Origin: an uncultured Prevotellaceae bacterium
GTDB lineage: Bacteria > Bacteroidota > Bacteroidia > Bacteroidales > Bacteroidaceae
Reading direction: 5' to 3'
Length of the DNA: 64,000 bases
Assembly (NCBI GenBank): GCA_946415365.1
Contig: CAMKSE010000003.1
Span: 1-64,000, forward strand
Positions 50,763 through 58,644 of the stretch are shown piece after piece (the stretch's first letter is position 1; every line of letters begins with the position of its first letter). The notes below the pieces were generated by a model. That model did no database searches, had not been told where the DNA came from, and saw only the letters and a list, made by a program, of their open reading frames with translations. The position numbers were made by a program, and so were the translations under genes.

Positions 50763-50807
50763 AGACTAAAGTCGGACTTTAGTTAGGGTAAACTCCGACT
50801 TTAGTCT
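50763..50807. repeat. Overlapping palindromes of AAAGTC units
   Basis: AGACTAAAGTCGGA (50763-50776) has a perfect inverted copy at 50794-50807. In addition, ACTAAAGTC-G-GACTTTAGT (50765-50783) is itself a palindrome. Further AAAGTCC/GGACTTT copies flank it (about 50752-50757 and 50811-50817). Confidence 0.75.
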
Positions 50808-50932
50808 GGGTAAAGTCCCGGCATCTTTGCGGTGAAATTGGCCTTTTTGGAGCCAAAATTAGCCTCTTTTGAGACCCAAATCCGTGCGTCAAAAACATAA
50901 CCATCTCGCCGTCAGGTGATTATAAAATGATC

Positions 50933-50988
50933 CAAAACTCGCGTATTTGAAGCCCGTTGCAGGTTTTCTTACTAACACGCGAGTTTTG
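50933..50988 (-). terminator. Perfect 12-bp inverted repeat after pnuT
   Basis: CAAAACTCGCGT (50933-50944) and its complement (50977-50988), with a 32-nt loop, 42 bp beyond the pnuT stop. The minus-strand tail is TTTTGGATCATTTT. Probably a terminator, though the loop is long. Confidence 0.5.
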
Positions 50989-51030
50989 AAAGCTAATTTG
51001 TAAAGATTATTCTGTTATTTGTTCGCCGTC

Positions 51031-51636
51031 TTAGCATTTATCGCGTTCGTACTTGGTGATTTTGGTCTGCGACTTCCACTTATAGTAGCCGGCAATGGCG
51101 ATGAGGACGTAGAGACCATAGAGAGCGGCCTTGAAGGGAATGCCCTTATGGACGTAGAGCCCACAGCACACGATGTCCACTACGATCCAGAAGAACCATT
51201 GCTCGAGGTATTTGCGAGCCAGCGCCCACAGGCCGATGAACGAGAGGGCGTTGGTGAAGGAGTCGAGCACGGGGACTGTGGAGTTCGTCCAGGTGATTAA
51301 TATATAATAGGTGGCGCCCCAGGCCAGGAAGAAGCACAGCGCGGCAGGCAAGTATTTCTTCCTGGGCATGTGGATGATGGGCAGAGACTGTTTGAGCTTC
51401 CTGGTCTTCTTGAACTTCCACACGTAGAAGCCGTAGAGGCCAGCCAACGTGTAGTAGCAGGCCATTCCGGCATCGCCGTAGAGTCCGTGTTGCCAGTATA
51501 ACACGATATCCAAGGCGGGCATGATGATGCCGACAAACCAGAGGGCGATATGCACACGATATTCGAGCCAAATATATATCAGCCCCAATACCGTCGTGAA
51601 GAAGTCCAACCAATAAGAAGACAAGAATTCAATCAT
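51031..51636 (-). CDS. pnuT: PnuT-type thiamine transporter
   Basis: About 201 residues, PnuC family with roughly seven membrane spans (WLDFFTTVLGLIYIWLEYRV near the N-terminus) and the family signature region WTNSTVPVLDSFTNALSFIG followed by EQWFFWIVVDIVCCGLYV. PnuC proteins carry vitamins by facilitated diffusion. The TPP riboswitch and TonB receptor directly upstream indicate thiamine rather than nicotinamide riboside. The start at 51636 (MIEFLSSYW) is preferred over an in-frame TTG at 51654. No thiamine pyrophosphokinase gene follows. Confidence 0.9.
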   Translation of the reverse strand: MIEFLSSYWLDFFTTVLGLIYIWLEYRVHIALWFVGIIMPALDIVLYWQHGLYGDAGMACYYTLAGLYGFYVWKFKKTRKLKQSLPIIHMPRKKYLPAALCFFLAWGATYYILITWTNSTVPVLDSFTNALSFIGLWALARKYLEQWFFWIVVDIVCCGLYVHKGIPFKAALYGLYVLIAIAGYYKWKSQTKITKYERDKC

Positions 51637-51658
51637 ACAGATATTTTTAGACAACGAA

Positions 51659-54040
51659 TTAAAACTTTATTGTAACATTTCCTTGCATTGTGAAACCGGA
51701 CATGGGGATGAAACCAATCTGATAATAGCGGTTGTCGTTGGTGTGGCCGCCGCTGGCGTAGATAGCGGAGTATACCCAGCCGCTGGCGGCGTAGTGCTTG
51801 TTGAAGAGGTTCGAGAAGTTCAAGCCGAAGATAGCTTCCTTGAAGATCTTTGTGCTCTTGAGGGTGTAGCTGAGGGAGAGGTCTGAGGTGGAGTAGCTGG
51901 GGAGGGAACGGTCGCAGTTCTCCGTGTTGTCGAGGTACTGGCGGGAGACGAAGTTCGTGTGCCATACGGCCTGCCAGCCCTGATAGTGCAGGTTGATGAA
52001 GCCGTTGAGGATGGTAGAGGGGCTGAAGGCGAGGGTGGAGTTGTCGTAGTGGATGGTCTGCGAGCCGTTGTCCCAGTCTTCCACCACCTCGTCGAAGTCC
52101 TTGATCTTGTTTTTGCTCAGGGCGGCGTTGCCCTCGATGGTGAGCCAGGGGGTAGGGTCGACGGCGGCCTGCAGCTCGATACCAAGACGATAGGAGTCCT
52201 TGATGTTCGTGGTTAGGTTCTCGCCGATGTCACTCACGGCACCCGTCTGCACAAACTGGTCCTTGTAGTCCATATAATAGAGGTTCGCGCCGAAGCGGAA
52301 GATGTCGCCGTCGAAGGTGTAGCCCAACTCGTAGTCCATCAGCTGTTCGGCTTTGGGGGCAGGGTAGGAGCCGTTGTCTGTGAAGTTGTTGCGCTCTGGC
52401 TCACGGTGGCTCATCGCCAGCGAACCGTAGACACGATGGCCGTTGAAGTGCCAGGAGAAGCCTGCCTTGGGATTGAGGAAGTCGTAGTGCTCGTTGATGT
52501 TGAGGCGCTGGTTGTAGTAGCCGCTCTCGTCATCGTAGAATTTGTCGTTGATGCCGTCGGTCTTGTAGTTCACGTGACGATACTGGACGTCGGCAAACAC
52601 ATCCCATAGCTCATTGATATGGTAGGCAGCTTTCAGGAAGACGTTGCCGTCGAGCTTATGGGCGTCGGAGTCATAATACTGGTAGTCGCCGTTGGAAAGA
52701 TACTGTTTGGCGACGTCAGTATGAGCTGCATAAGTGAGGTAGCCGAAGTGGTTGCCGTCGAAGTTCTGCAGCGAGAGGCCGCCGATGATGTCCCACAGCT
52801 CGTTCTTGTAGTTGGCGTTCCACACGAGGCCGTAGGTGTGCTGCGTGAGACCTTTCTTGCGGACGAAGTCTGTCTTCTTGATATTGTTGCCGTCTGCGTC
52901 CTTCATGCTCAGACCAAACTTCGAGAGTTTGTTGTTAGGGCGGAACTCCTCGTAGTAACCGTAGCCATAGGTATAGTGCAGCGAGGCGGATGTGGACCAA
53001 CGGTCGTTGATGGTCCAAGAAGCGGAGAGGATGTTGTGGTTCTGCCAGAAGTTATCGGTGGTCTTGTCCCAATAGCTGCCGTCGGCCATTTTGTAGCGCT
53101 GGGTGGAGTAGGCATAAGGATTACCTTCTGTCTTCTGTTCCAGAGGCGTGATGATCAGCTCTTCGTACAATGAGTTGTACTTGCCGATGCCTTTGTCCCA
53201 CATGTCGGCATAGGTCTTGATGCCAGTCCTCTCGCCGTAGGTGCCGTCCATAATACTCAGGTCGTTGGTGCCAGCTGTCACACCATTCCAGGCTTGGCCC
53301 GTCTTCTCGAAGTTGCCGATGTTCTTGTAACGGATGGAAAAGTCCTTAGCATTATAGCTGAGACCCCCGTAGTAAGAGCCAGAGCGTCCGCTGGTGCCAT
53401 GAATAAAGCCGTCAGTATGCGTCTCATGGTAGGCACCATCGAGGATCCAGTGGTTCCATAACAGACCTGTCGAGAATTTCCCACCTAAATTATAAGTATT
53501 GTAGGAACCATAAGAACTTGAGATCTCTCCCCCTAATGTCTGCTGGGGTGTGGCTGATGAGAGGGCGATCGATCCTCCGAAGGCACCATCGCCATTCGTC
53601 GAGGAACCCACGCCGCGCTGGATTTGGACGGAGCCCAACAGCGAACCGTAGGAGTTCATGTTCGCCCAGAACACACATTGGTCTTCTGGTGAGTTGAGGG
53701 GCACGCCGTCGAGGGTGACATTGATGCGGGAGTCGCCAGCTCCGCGGATTCGCATATAGGTGGTTCCTGTGCCGAGGCCGTTCTCACTCCAAGCCATCAC
53801 ACCAGGTGTCTGTGAGAAGAGCATCGGCAGCTCTTTGCCTGTCGTCGAGAACTCGTTGAGTTGTTGTTTCTTGATGTTCGCGATGGCGTAAGGGGCGTTC
53901 TTCTGGGCCCTCACGCCCTTGATGACCACCTCTTGCAGCGCCTCCACCTGGGTGGAGTCATACAGCGCTGCCTTATTGCCCTGTCCATGTACACTCATAG
54001 CGCCCACCAGCGCTGTCATCACTAAAAATAATCTTTTCAT
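51659..54040 (-). CDS. TonB-dependent outer membrane receptor for thiamine
   Basis: 793 residues: signal peptide MKRLFLVMTALVGAMSVHGQ, a plug domain (about 30-150: LQEVVIKGVRAQKNAPYAIA, TYMRIRGAGDSRINVTLDGV and QIQRGVGSSTNGDGAFGGSI), then a 22-strand barrel ending GFTMQGNVTIKF. No N-terminal carboxypeptidase-like domain and no SusD partner, so it is not a glycan SusC. The upstream TPP riboswitch and downstream pnuT match the thiamine-scavenging operon known in Bacteroides, so thiamine import is inferred. Confidence 0.93.
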   Translation of the reverse strand: MKRLFLVMTALVGAMSVHGQGNKAALYDSTQVEALQEVVIKGVRAQKNAPYAIANIKKQQLNEFSTTGKELPMLFSQTPGVMAWSENGLGTGTTYMRIRGAGDSRINVTLDGVPLNSPEDQCVFWANMNSYGSLLGSVQIQRGVGSSTNGDGAFGGSIALSSATPQQTLGGEISSSYGSYNTYNLGGKFSTGLLWNHWILDGAYHETHTDGFIHGTSGRSGSYYGGLSYNAKDFSIRYKNIGNFEKTGQAWNGVTAGTNDLSIMDGTYGERTGIKTYADMWDKGIGKYNSLYEELIITPLEQKTEGNPYAYSTQRYKMADGSYWDKTTDNFWQNHNILSASWTINDRWSTSASLHYTYGYGYYEEFRPNNKLSKFGLSMKDADGNNIKKTDFVRKKGLTQHTYGLVWNANYKNELWDIIGGLSLQNFDGNHFGYLTYAAHTDVAKQYLSNGDYQYYDSDAHKLDGNVFLKAAYHINELWDVFADVQYRHVNYKTDGINDKFYDDESGYYNQRLNINEHYDFLNPKAGFSWHFNGHRVYGSLAMSHREPERNNFTDNGSYPAPKAEQLMDYELGYTFDGDIFRFGANLYYMDYKDQFVQTGAVSDIGENLTTNIKDSYRLGIELQAAVDPTPWLTIEGNAALSKNKIKDFDEVVEDWDNGSQTIHYDNSTLAFSPSTILNGFINLHYQGWQAVWHTNFVSRQYLDNTENCDRSLPSYSTSDLSLSYTLKSTKIFKEAIFGLNFSNLFNKHYAASGWVYSAIYASGGHTNDNRYYQIGFIPMSGFTMQGNVTIKF

Positions 54041-54103
54041 ACTTAGTTGTACCTTTAATTAATAAATAATGTAAAGGGGGAATTCTACTGTCGATAAATC
54101 CTG

Positions 54104-54180
54104 TGTTCCATCCCTACGCCGGTATGATCCGGATCAGGTTAGAGGGTATCATCTCAGCCCGCAACAGCGGACACCCCTTG
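54104..54180 (-). promoter_or_regulatory. TPP riboswitch (THI element)
   Basis: The minus strand contains the conserved THI core: GGGCTGAGAT, then ACCCTCTAACCTGATCCGGA, then CCGGCGTAGGGA. It lies 64 bp upstream of the TonB receptor start. In Bacteroidota such elements repress thiamine transport genes when thiamine pyrophosphate is abundant. Confidence 0.96.
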
Positions 54181-54190
54181 AAATCGGCTG

Positions 54191-54198
54191 CAAAGGTA
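54191..54198 (-). promoter_or_regulatory. Promoter of the thiamine operon
   Basis: Minus strand TACCTTTG, directly upstream of the riboswitch. A TTTG 20 bp further upstream lies within the loop of the neighbouring terminator. Confidence 0.7.
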
Positions 54199-54201
54199 TA
54201 C

Positions 54202-54238
54202 AAAAGTTCCCGAACCGCCAAATGATTCGGGAACTTTT
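54202..54238 (-). terminator. Terminator of the Na/Pi symporter gene
   Basis: Perfect 13-bp stem AAAAGTTCCCGAA / TTCGGGAACTTTT with an 11-nt loop. The minus-strand tail runs into the thiamine promoter. Confidence 0.88.
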
Positions 54239-54272
54239 TTACCTTTTTACCTTTTTACTTTTTTACCTTTAT
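54233..54272. repeat. ACCTTTTT octamer repeat after the Na/Pi symporter gene
   Basis: AC recurs at 54233, 54241, 54249, 54257 and 54265, exactly 8 bp apart. The array contains the stop codon of the symporter gene and merges into the terminator stem. Confidence 0.88.
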
Positions 54273-55999
54273 CTGATTCCCATTCGGGCCTCGACGACGT
54301 TAACCACATAGTCGCCCAGCTTTTCGCACTCATTGATGAGGTCCATATAAATGGTGCCGACGGCATAGGTGTACTCATGGTTGTTGATGTCGTTGATGTT
54401 CTGCGCCTTCAACTGGTTACGGAAATTGTTGATTTCGTTCTCAATATTGAAGGTACGGTTCACGTCGTACGACTCCTTGCGGCCACCCATTAGTTTGTTC
54501 ATCTCAGTCAGGGAGTTGTCAGTAAGGCCCATCATCTGGTGCAGATGGCTGTACTGCTTCTCGTTGAAGTGATCCTGCTTGCCGTTGTATTTGCGGGAGA
54601 TGGTGCGGGCCATGTTGTAGCAGGCATCGCCGATGGACTCCAGCTCACTCACCTCACGCAACATGGCGCGAATCTTACCCTTCGTGTCATCGGAGAGGTG
54701 GGCGTCGCTGACGTTCTCGAGGTATTTGGCAATCTCCAGTTCCATATTGTCGCTGATGCTCTCGTACTTCTCGATGCGGGAGTAGAGCTTGTTGAATTCG
54801 CCCTCCTTCGAGTCTTTCTTGTTGGAGGTGCTGCTGGAGAGGTTGAGCAGATCCTGCACCATCCCGAACATGCGCTGCATGCGCTCTGAGAAAGAACGAA
54901 TCTCCTTCTGGGCTTCGAGCACGGAGAGCTCGGGCGTCTTCATGAAGCCAGCGGTAATGAAGTGCAGACGGAACTCGTCTTCCTCGTCAACGTTCTTCGG
55001 CTTGATGGCCCAGCAGACGAGTCGCTCAATCTGCGGGATGAACCAGATAAGGATGAAGGTGTTGGCCACGTTGAAGCAAGTGTGGAAGGCTGCCAGCACG
55101 AAGCTCAGCTTGGCGGCATTGGCGAGGAACACGCTGGACTCGACCGTTCCCTTGACCATTGTGACGTCATAGCCCACGAGTCCGCAGACGGCATCGATGA
55201 AAGGACGAAATACGAACAGGATCCAGACAACGCCGAAGAAATTGAAGAACATGTGGGAGAGGGCTGCCCGGCGAGCCTGGGTGTTGGCCGAGAGGGCTGC
55301 GAGGTTAGAGGTGACCGTCGTTCCGATGTTCTCACCCATCACCAGTGCGATACCCTGATAGATGGGTAGCGCACCACTGGAGCAGAGGATCATCGTGATG
55401 GCCATCACGGCTGCCGACGACTGCACGCAGAAGGTCATGATGCCACCCAAGAGGAGGAAGATAAGCGTGGTGAGGAACGAGGTGGAATCGAACGAGGCAA
55501 AGAAGTCGAGCAATGCCTGGTTCTCGCCGAGGTTCATCTCCGTGCCTGTCATTCGGAGCGTTCCCAGTCCTAAGAGCAGGAACGACAGACCGAAGAGGAA
55601 GTCGCCGATATAGCGGTATTTCTTCAGATAAATGAGGATGATGCCGATAAAGAAGGCAGGATAGACGGCACTGGTGATGTCGAACGACATACCTGCCGAC
55701 ATAATCCATGCTGTCAGCGTGGTACCGATGTTGGCGCCCATGATGACCGAGATGGCCTGGGCCAGCGTCAGCAAGCCGGCATTGACAAACGACACGGTCA
55801 TCACCGTGGTAGCTGTTGATGACTGGACGGATGCCGTCACCAGCATACCTGTCAGCATTCCCGTAAAACGGTTGGTGGTCATGGCTCCAAGGACGTGACG
55901 CAACTGCGGTCCGGCCATCTTCTGGAGCGCCTCACTCATCGATTTCATACCGAACATCAGCAGGGCGAGGGAACCAAGGAGTTTGAAAATTACGAGCAT
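54269..55999 (-). CDS. Na/Pi cotransporter family protein with PhoU-like domain
   Basis: 576 residues. The N-terminal membrane half has two inverted Na_Pi_cotrans repeats with the QSS signatures TASVQSSTATTVMTVSFVN and FCVQSSAAVMAITMIL. The C-terminal ~220 residues are cytoplasmic and helical, PhoU-like (ISDNMELEIAKYLENVSDAH; ELESIGDACYNMARTISRKY). NptA/YjbB-type proteins move phosphate, usually with sodium, and are linked to phosphate export or uptake control. It has its own promoter box at 56030-56037. Confidence 0.92.
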   Translation of the reverse strand: MLVIFKLLGSLALLMFGMKSMSEALQKMAGPQLRHVLGAMTTNRFTGMLTGMLVTASVQSSTATTVMTVSFVNAGLLTLAQAISVIMGANIGTTLTAWIMSAGMSFDITSAVYPAFFIGIILIYLKKYRYIGDFLFGLSFLLLGLGTLRMTGTEMNLGENQALLDFFASFDSTSFLTTLIFLLLGGIMTFCVQSSAAVMAITMILCSSGALPIYQGIALVMGENIGTTVTSNLAALSANTQARRAALSHMFFNFFGVVWILFVFRPFIDAVCGLVGYDVTMVKGTVESSVFLANAAKLSFVLAAFHTCFNVANTFILIWFIPQIERLVCWAIKPKNVDEEDEFRLHFITAGFMKTPELSVLEAQKEIRSFSERMQRMFGMVQDLLNLSSSTSNKKDSKEGEFNKLYSRIEKYESISDNMELEIAKYLENVSDAHLSDDTKGKIRAMLREVSELESIGDACYNMARTISRKYNGKQDHFNEKQYSHLHQMMGLTDNSLTEMNKLMGGRKESYDVNRTFNIENEINNFRNQLKAQNINDINNHEYTYAVGTIYMDLINECEKLGDYVVNVVEARMGIR

Positions 56000-56029
56000 A
56001 AAAGATATCTTTTGATTCGAATTCGGCTA

Positions 56030-56037
56030 CAAAGATA
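56030..56037 (-). promoter_or_regulatory. Na/Pi symporter promoter -7 box
   Basis: Minus strand TATCTTTG, 30 bp before the symporter ATG. It diverges from the nucleoside kinase promoter. Confidence 0.65.
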
Positions 56038-56045
56038 CAAAAAAA

Positions 56046-56073
56046 AGTGAAAAGTAAATAGTGAATAATAAAT
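56046..56073. repeat. AGTGAAA/AGTAAAT heptamer repeat, four units
   Basis: AGTGAAA, AGTAAAT, AGTGAAT and AATAAAT from 56046 at 7-bp steps, lying between two divergent promoters. Confidence 0.75.
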
Positions 56074-56080
56074 ATTTTGT

Positions 56081-56088
56081 TATCTTTG
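56081..56088 (+). promoter_or_regulatory. Nucleoside kinase promoter -7 box
   Basis: TATCTTTG on the plus strand, 32 bp before the ATG at 56121. Confidence 0.65.
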
Positions 56089-56120
56089 CAGAAAAATTTA
56101 TCTAAAACATACTATTGCTT

Positions 56121-57782
56121 ATGGAACAGATGATAAAAGTTCATGTATTAAATAATGGCACAGTCGTAGAGGTGCCTCTCGGTTCTAACCTTGAAGATGT
56201 CTATCAGCAGTCGGGATTACAGATGCAATACGGCCCTATCTCGGCCCATGTCAATAATAAGGTGGAGGGGATGCACTTCCGCATCTATAAGCAGAAGGAG
56301 GTGGAGTTTCTCGATATCACCTCTTCCAGTGGCTCCAGGGCTTACACACGCACACTCTTTTTCGTGCTCTGTAAAGCTGCCCACGATCTCTTCGACCCCT
56401 GTAAAGTGGCTATCGACATTCCCGTTTCCAATGGCTATTATGTGAATCTCAACATTGGAAGGCCTGTTACTCTCGACGATGCCGGAGCCATCCGCCGTAG
56501 GATGCAGGAGATTATCGATGCGGCTCTGCCCATCCATCGCCACGAGACCACGACCGAGGAAGCCATCCAGCTTTTCGACAGCCTGCACAACCGTTCGAAA
56601 GTGAAACTGCTGAAGTCGACAGGTCGTCTCTTTACCACCTATTATGACATCGACGGCTACGTGGACTACTACTATGGCTCGTTGCTGACGAATACCTCAC
56701 AGCTCTATCTCTTTGGCGTGGAGAAATACTACGACGGTCTGCTGTTGCGCCTGCCTTCCCGTGAGCATCCTGACGAGTTGGGAGAAATGACCCATCAGGA
56801 CAAGATGTTCGGTATCTTCAAGGAGCACCACCAGTGGCAGGATATCCTCGGACTGCGCACCATCGGCGACCTGAACGAGGCCATCAGCAAAGGCTACTCC
56901 CCACAGCTTATCATGATCAGCGAGGCCTTGCAGGAAAAGAAGATTGCCAAGATTGCTGACGAGATTGCACGCCGCAAGGGAGTGAAACTAGTGCTGATAG
57001 CAGGTCCCTCGTCGTCTGGCAAGACTACCACCTGCAAGCGACTCAGTGTGCAGCTGGCTGTGAATGGCATCAAACCTGTGGCCATCTCGCTTGATGACTA
57101 TTTCCTTGATCGTGACAAGACACCACTCGATGAGAAGGGTGATTACGACTTCGAGAATCTCCACGCCCTGAACCTGCCGTTGTTGAACGAGCAACTCACA
57201 GCCCTTTTCAACGGCGAGGAGGTGGAACTGCCCCGTTATGACTTCCCCACAGGCACCAGTCAGAGAAGTGGGAAGCGGTTGAAGTTGGATGAGAACGAGA
57301 TCCTGGTGGTCGAAGGCATCCACGCCCTGAACCCTGAACTGACCTCACAGATTCCTGATGAGCAGATCTTCCGTGTCTATGCCTCGGCACTGACCACCGT
57401 CCTGCTCGACAATCACAATTATATCCCCACCACCGACAACCGTCTGCTGCGCCGTATCATCCGCGACCATAAGTACCGTGCCGTCACGGCCCGTGAGACC
57501 ATCCGTCGCTGGCCCAGTGTAAGGGCTGGTGAGAACAAGTGGATATTCCCCTTCCAGGAGAATGCCGACGCCATGTTCAATACGGCTATGCTCTTTGAGC
57601 TGGCCGTCATCAAGAGTCAGGCAGAACCGTTGCTGGAACAAGTGCCGGAGAACTGTCCTGAACATGCCGAGGCCTATCGTCTGCTGAAGTTCCTGCGCTA
57701 TATCAAACCCATACCCGAGACTCAGATTCCGCCGACATCTCTCCTCCGCGAGTTCCTTGGCGGCTCGTCATTCGAGTATTGA
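56121..57782 (+). CDS. TGS-domain nucleoside (uridine-type) kinase
   Basis: About 553 residues in three parts: an N-terminal TGS-like ubiquitin fold (MIKVHVLNNGTVVEVPLGSN), a middle domain resembling the second additional domain of threonyl-tRNA synthetase (about 70-260), and a C-terminal P-loop kinase with GPSSSGKTTTCKRLSV, SLDDYFLDRDKTPLD and VVEGIHALNPEL, related to uridine kinase/phosphoribulokinase. This architecture is widespread in Bacteroidota and Firmicutes as nucleoside kinase. The true substrate is not shown by the sequence. The ATG at 56121 is preferred over the in-frame TTG at 56115. Confidence 0.9.
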   Translation: MEQMIKVHVLNNGTVVEVPLGSNLEDVYQQSGLQMQYGPISAHVNNKVEGMHFRIYKQKEVEFLDITSSSGSRAYTRTLFFVLCKAAHDLFDPCKVAIDIPVSNGYYVNLNIGRPVTLDDAGAIRRRMQEIIDAALPIHRHETTTEEAIQLFDSLHNRSKVKLLKSTGRLFTTYYDIDGYVDYYYGSLLTNTSQLYLFGVEKYYDGLLLRLPSREHPDELGEMTHQDKMFGIFKEHHQWQDILGLRTIGDLNEAISKGYSPQLIMISEALQEKKIAKIADEIARRKGVKLVLIAGPSSSGKTTTCKRLSVQLAVNGIKPVAISLDDYFLDRDKTPLDEKGDYDFENLHALNLPLLNEQLTALFNGEEVELPRYDFPTGTSQRSGKRLKLDENEILVVEGIHALNPELTSQIPDEQIFRVYASALTTVLLDNHNYIPTTDNRLLRRIIRDHKYRAVTARETIRRWPSVRAGENKWIFPFQENADAMFNTAMLFELAVIKSQAEPLLEQVPENCPEHAEAYRLLKFLRYIKPIPETQIPPTSLLREFLGGSSFEY

Positions 57783-57790
57783 GGCCGTTG

Positions 57791-58606
57791 CTATAGCTTT
57801 TCTCCGCAGTGTGAGCAATAACGGTCATTGTCGCGCACCATGGCATCACAGCGAGGACAGTGTCCGTCTTTCGGCTTTTCTTTCGTCTCGTCAATAATGT
57901 TGGCGGTGACGATGCCTGTGGGTACGGCAATGATGGTATAACCCAGCAGCATGACAAATGCCGAAAGCAGTCGGCCTATGGGGGTGGCTGGTGTGATGTC
58001 GCCATATCCCACGGTGGTCATCGTGACAATGGCCCAATAGACTGATGTGGCCAGGTCGGTGAACTGTGTGTTGGGCTGACCGCTCTCAACCATAAACATC
58101 AGTGTACCCAGACAGATGTCCAATATCAGCACAAACATGAAGTAGACGGCAATCTTGTTGAGACTCTTCTGGATTGACCGCATCAGCATATAGCCCTCGT
58201 TGATGAAACTGAACAACTTGAAAATGCGGAAGATACGGATGAAGCGGAATGAACGCAACAGAATCATATACCTCGCATTGGGCAGGAAGAAGGACAGATA
58301 AGGCGGCAATGTAGACAACAAGTCAATAACGCCGAAAAAGCTCAGCACATAGTCGCGAGGTCTTGGTGAGCAGTAGACACGGGCAATGTACTCGACCGTA
58401 AAGAAGAAGGTCAACAGATATTCCAATACCTCCAGGATTAATTTAAAGGTATGGGCCAACGAAGGAATAGTCTCAATAAACGAGATGATGATGCTCAGCG
58501 AGATCGCTATGATCAGTGTGAGGTCGAAGATACGTCCAGCCGGGCGCTCCGACTCGAACATGATGCTATAGAGCTTTTCTTTCTCAAGCCAAGATGGTTT
58601 CTTCAT
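57791..58606 (-). CDS. Voltage-gated potassium channel-type ion transporter with C-terminal zinc ribbon
   Basis: 271 residues. Six membrane spans: S1 IFDLTLIIAISLSIIISFI, S4 with regular arginines (ILLRSFRFIRIFRIFKLF), and a pore with selectivity filter TVGYGD before S6. The C-terminus carries a CPRC...CSHC zinc ribbon (C250, C253, C264, C267) separated by a charged linker (DETKEKPKDGH). KvAP/KvLQT-like channels of bacteria normally lack this. It follows the GH51 gene on the same strand after 38 bp and converges on the nucleoside kinase gene, 8 bp away. Confidence 0.93.
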   Translation of the reverse strand: MKKPSWLEKEKLYSIMFESERPAGRIFDLTLIIAISLSIIISFIETIPSLAHTFKLILEVLEYLLTFFFTVEYIARVYCSPRPRDYVLSFFGVIDLLSTLPPYLSFFLPNARYMILLRSFRFIRIFRIFKLFSFINEGYMLMRSIQKSLNKIAVYFMFVLILDICLGTLMFMVESGQPNTQFTDLATSVYWAIVTMTTVGYGDITPATPIGRLLSAFVMLLGYTIIAVPTGIVTANIIDETKEKPKDGHCPRCDAMVRDNDRYCSHCGEKL

Positions 58607-58644
58607 ACTTATGATACCAATAGATTAATGGAGGATAATCACAA

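Larger units (their letters stand above)
50514..51030. other. 517-bp noncoding region between pnuT and the serpin gene
   Basis: No supported gene. It holds the serpin promoter box (50550-50557), a palindrome cluster of AAAGTC motifs (50763-50807) and a perfect 12-bp inverted repeat near the pnuT end (50933-50988). Confidence 0.7.

Noticed and set aside
51659..54040. SusC-type glycan importer
   Set aside because: No SusD gene, no carboxypeptidase-like N-terminal domain, and a TPP riboswitch upstream point to thiamine.
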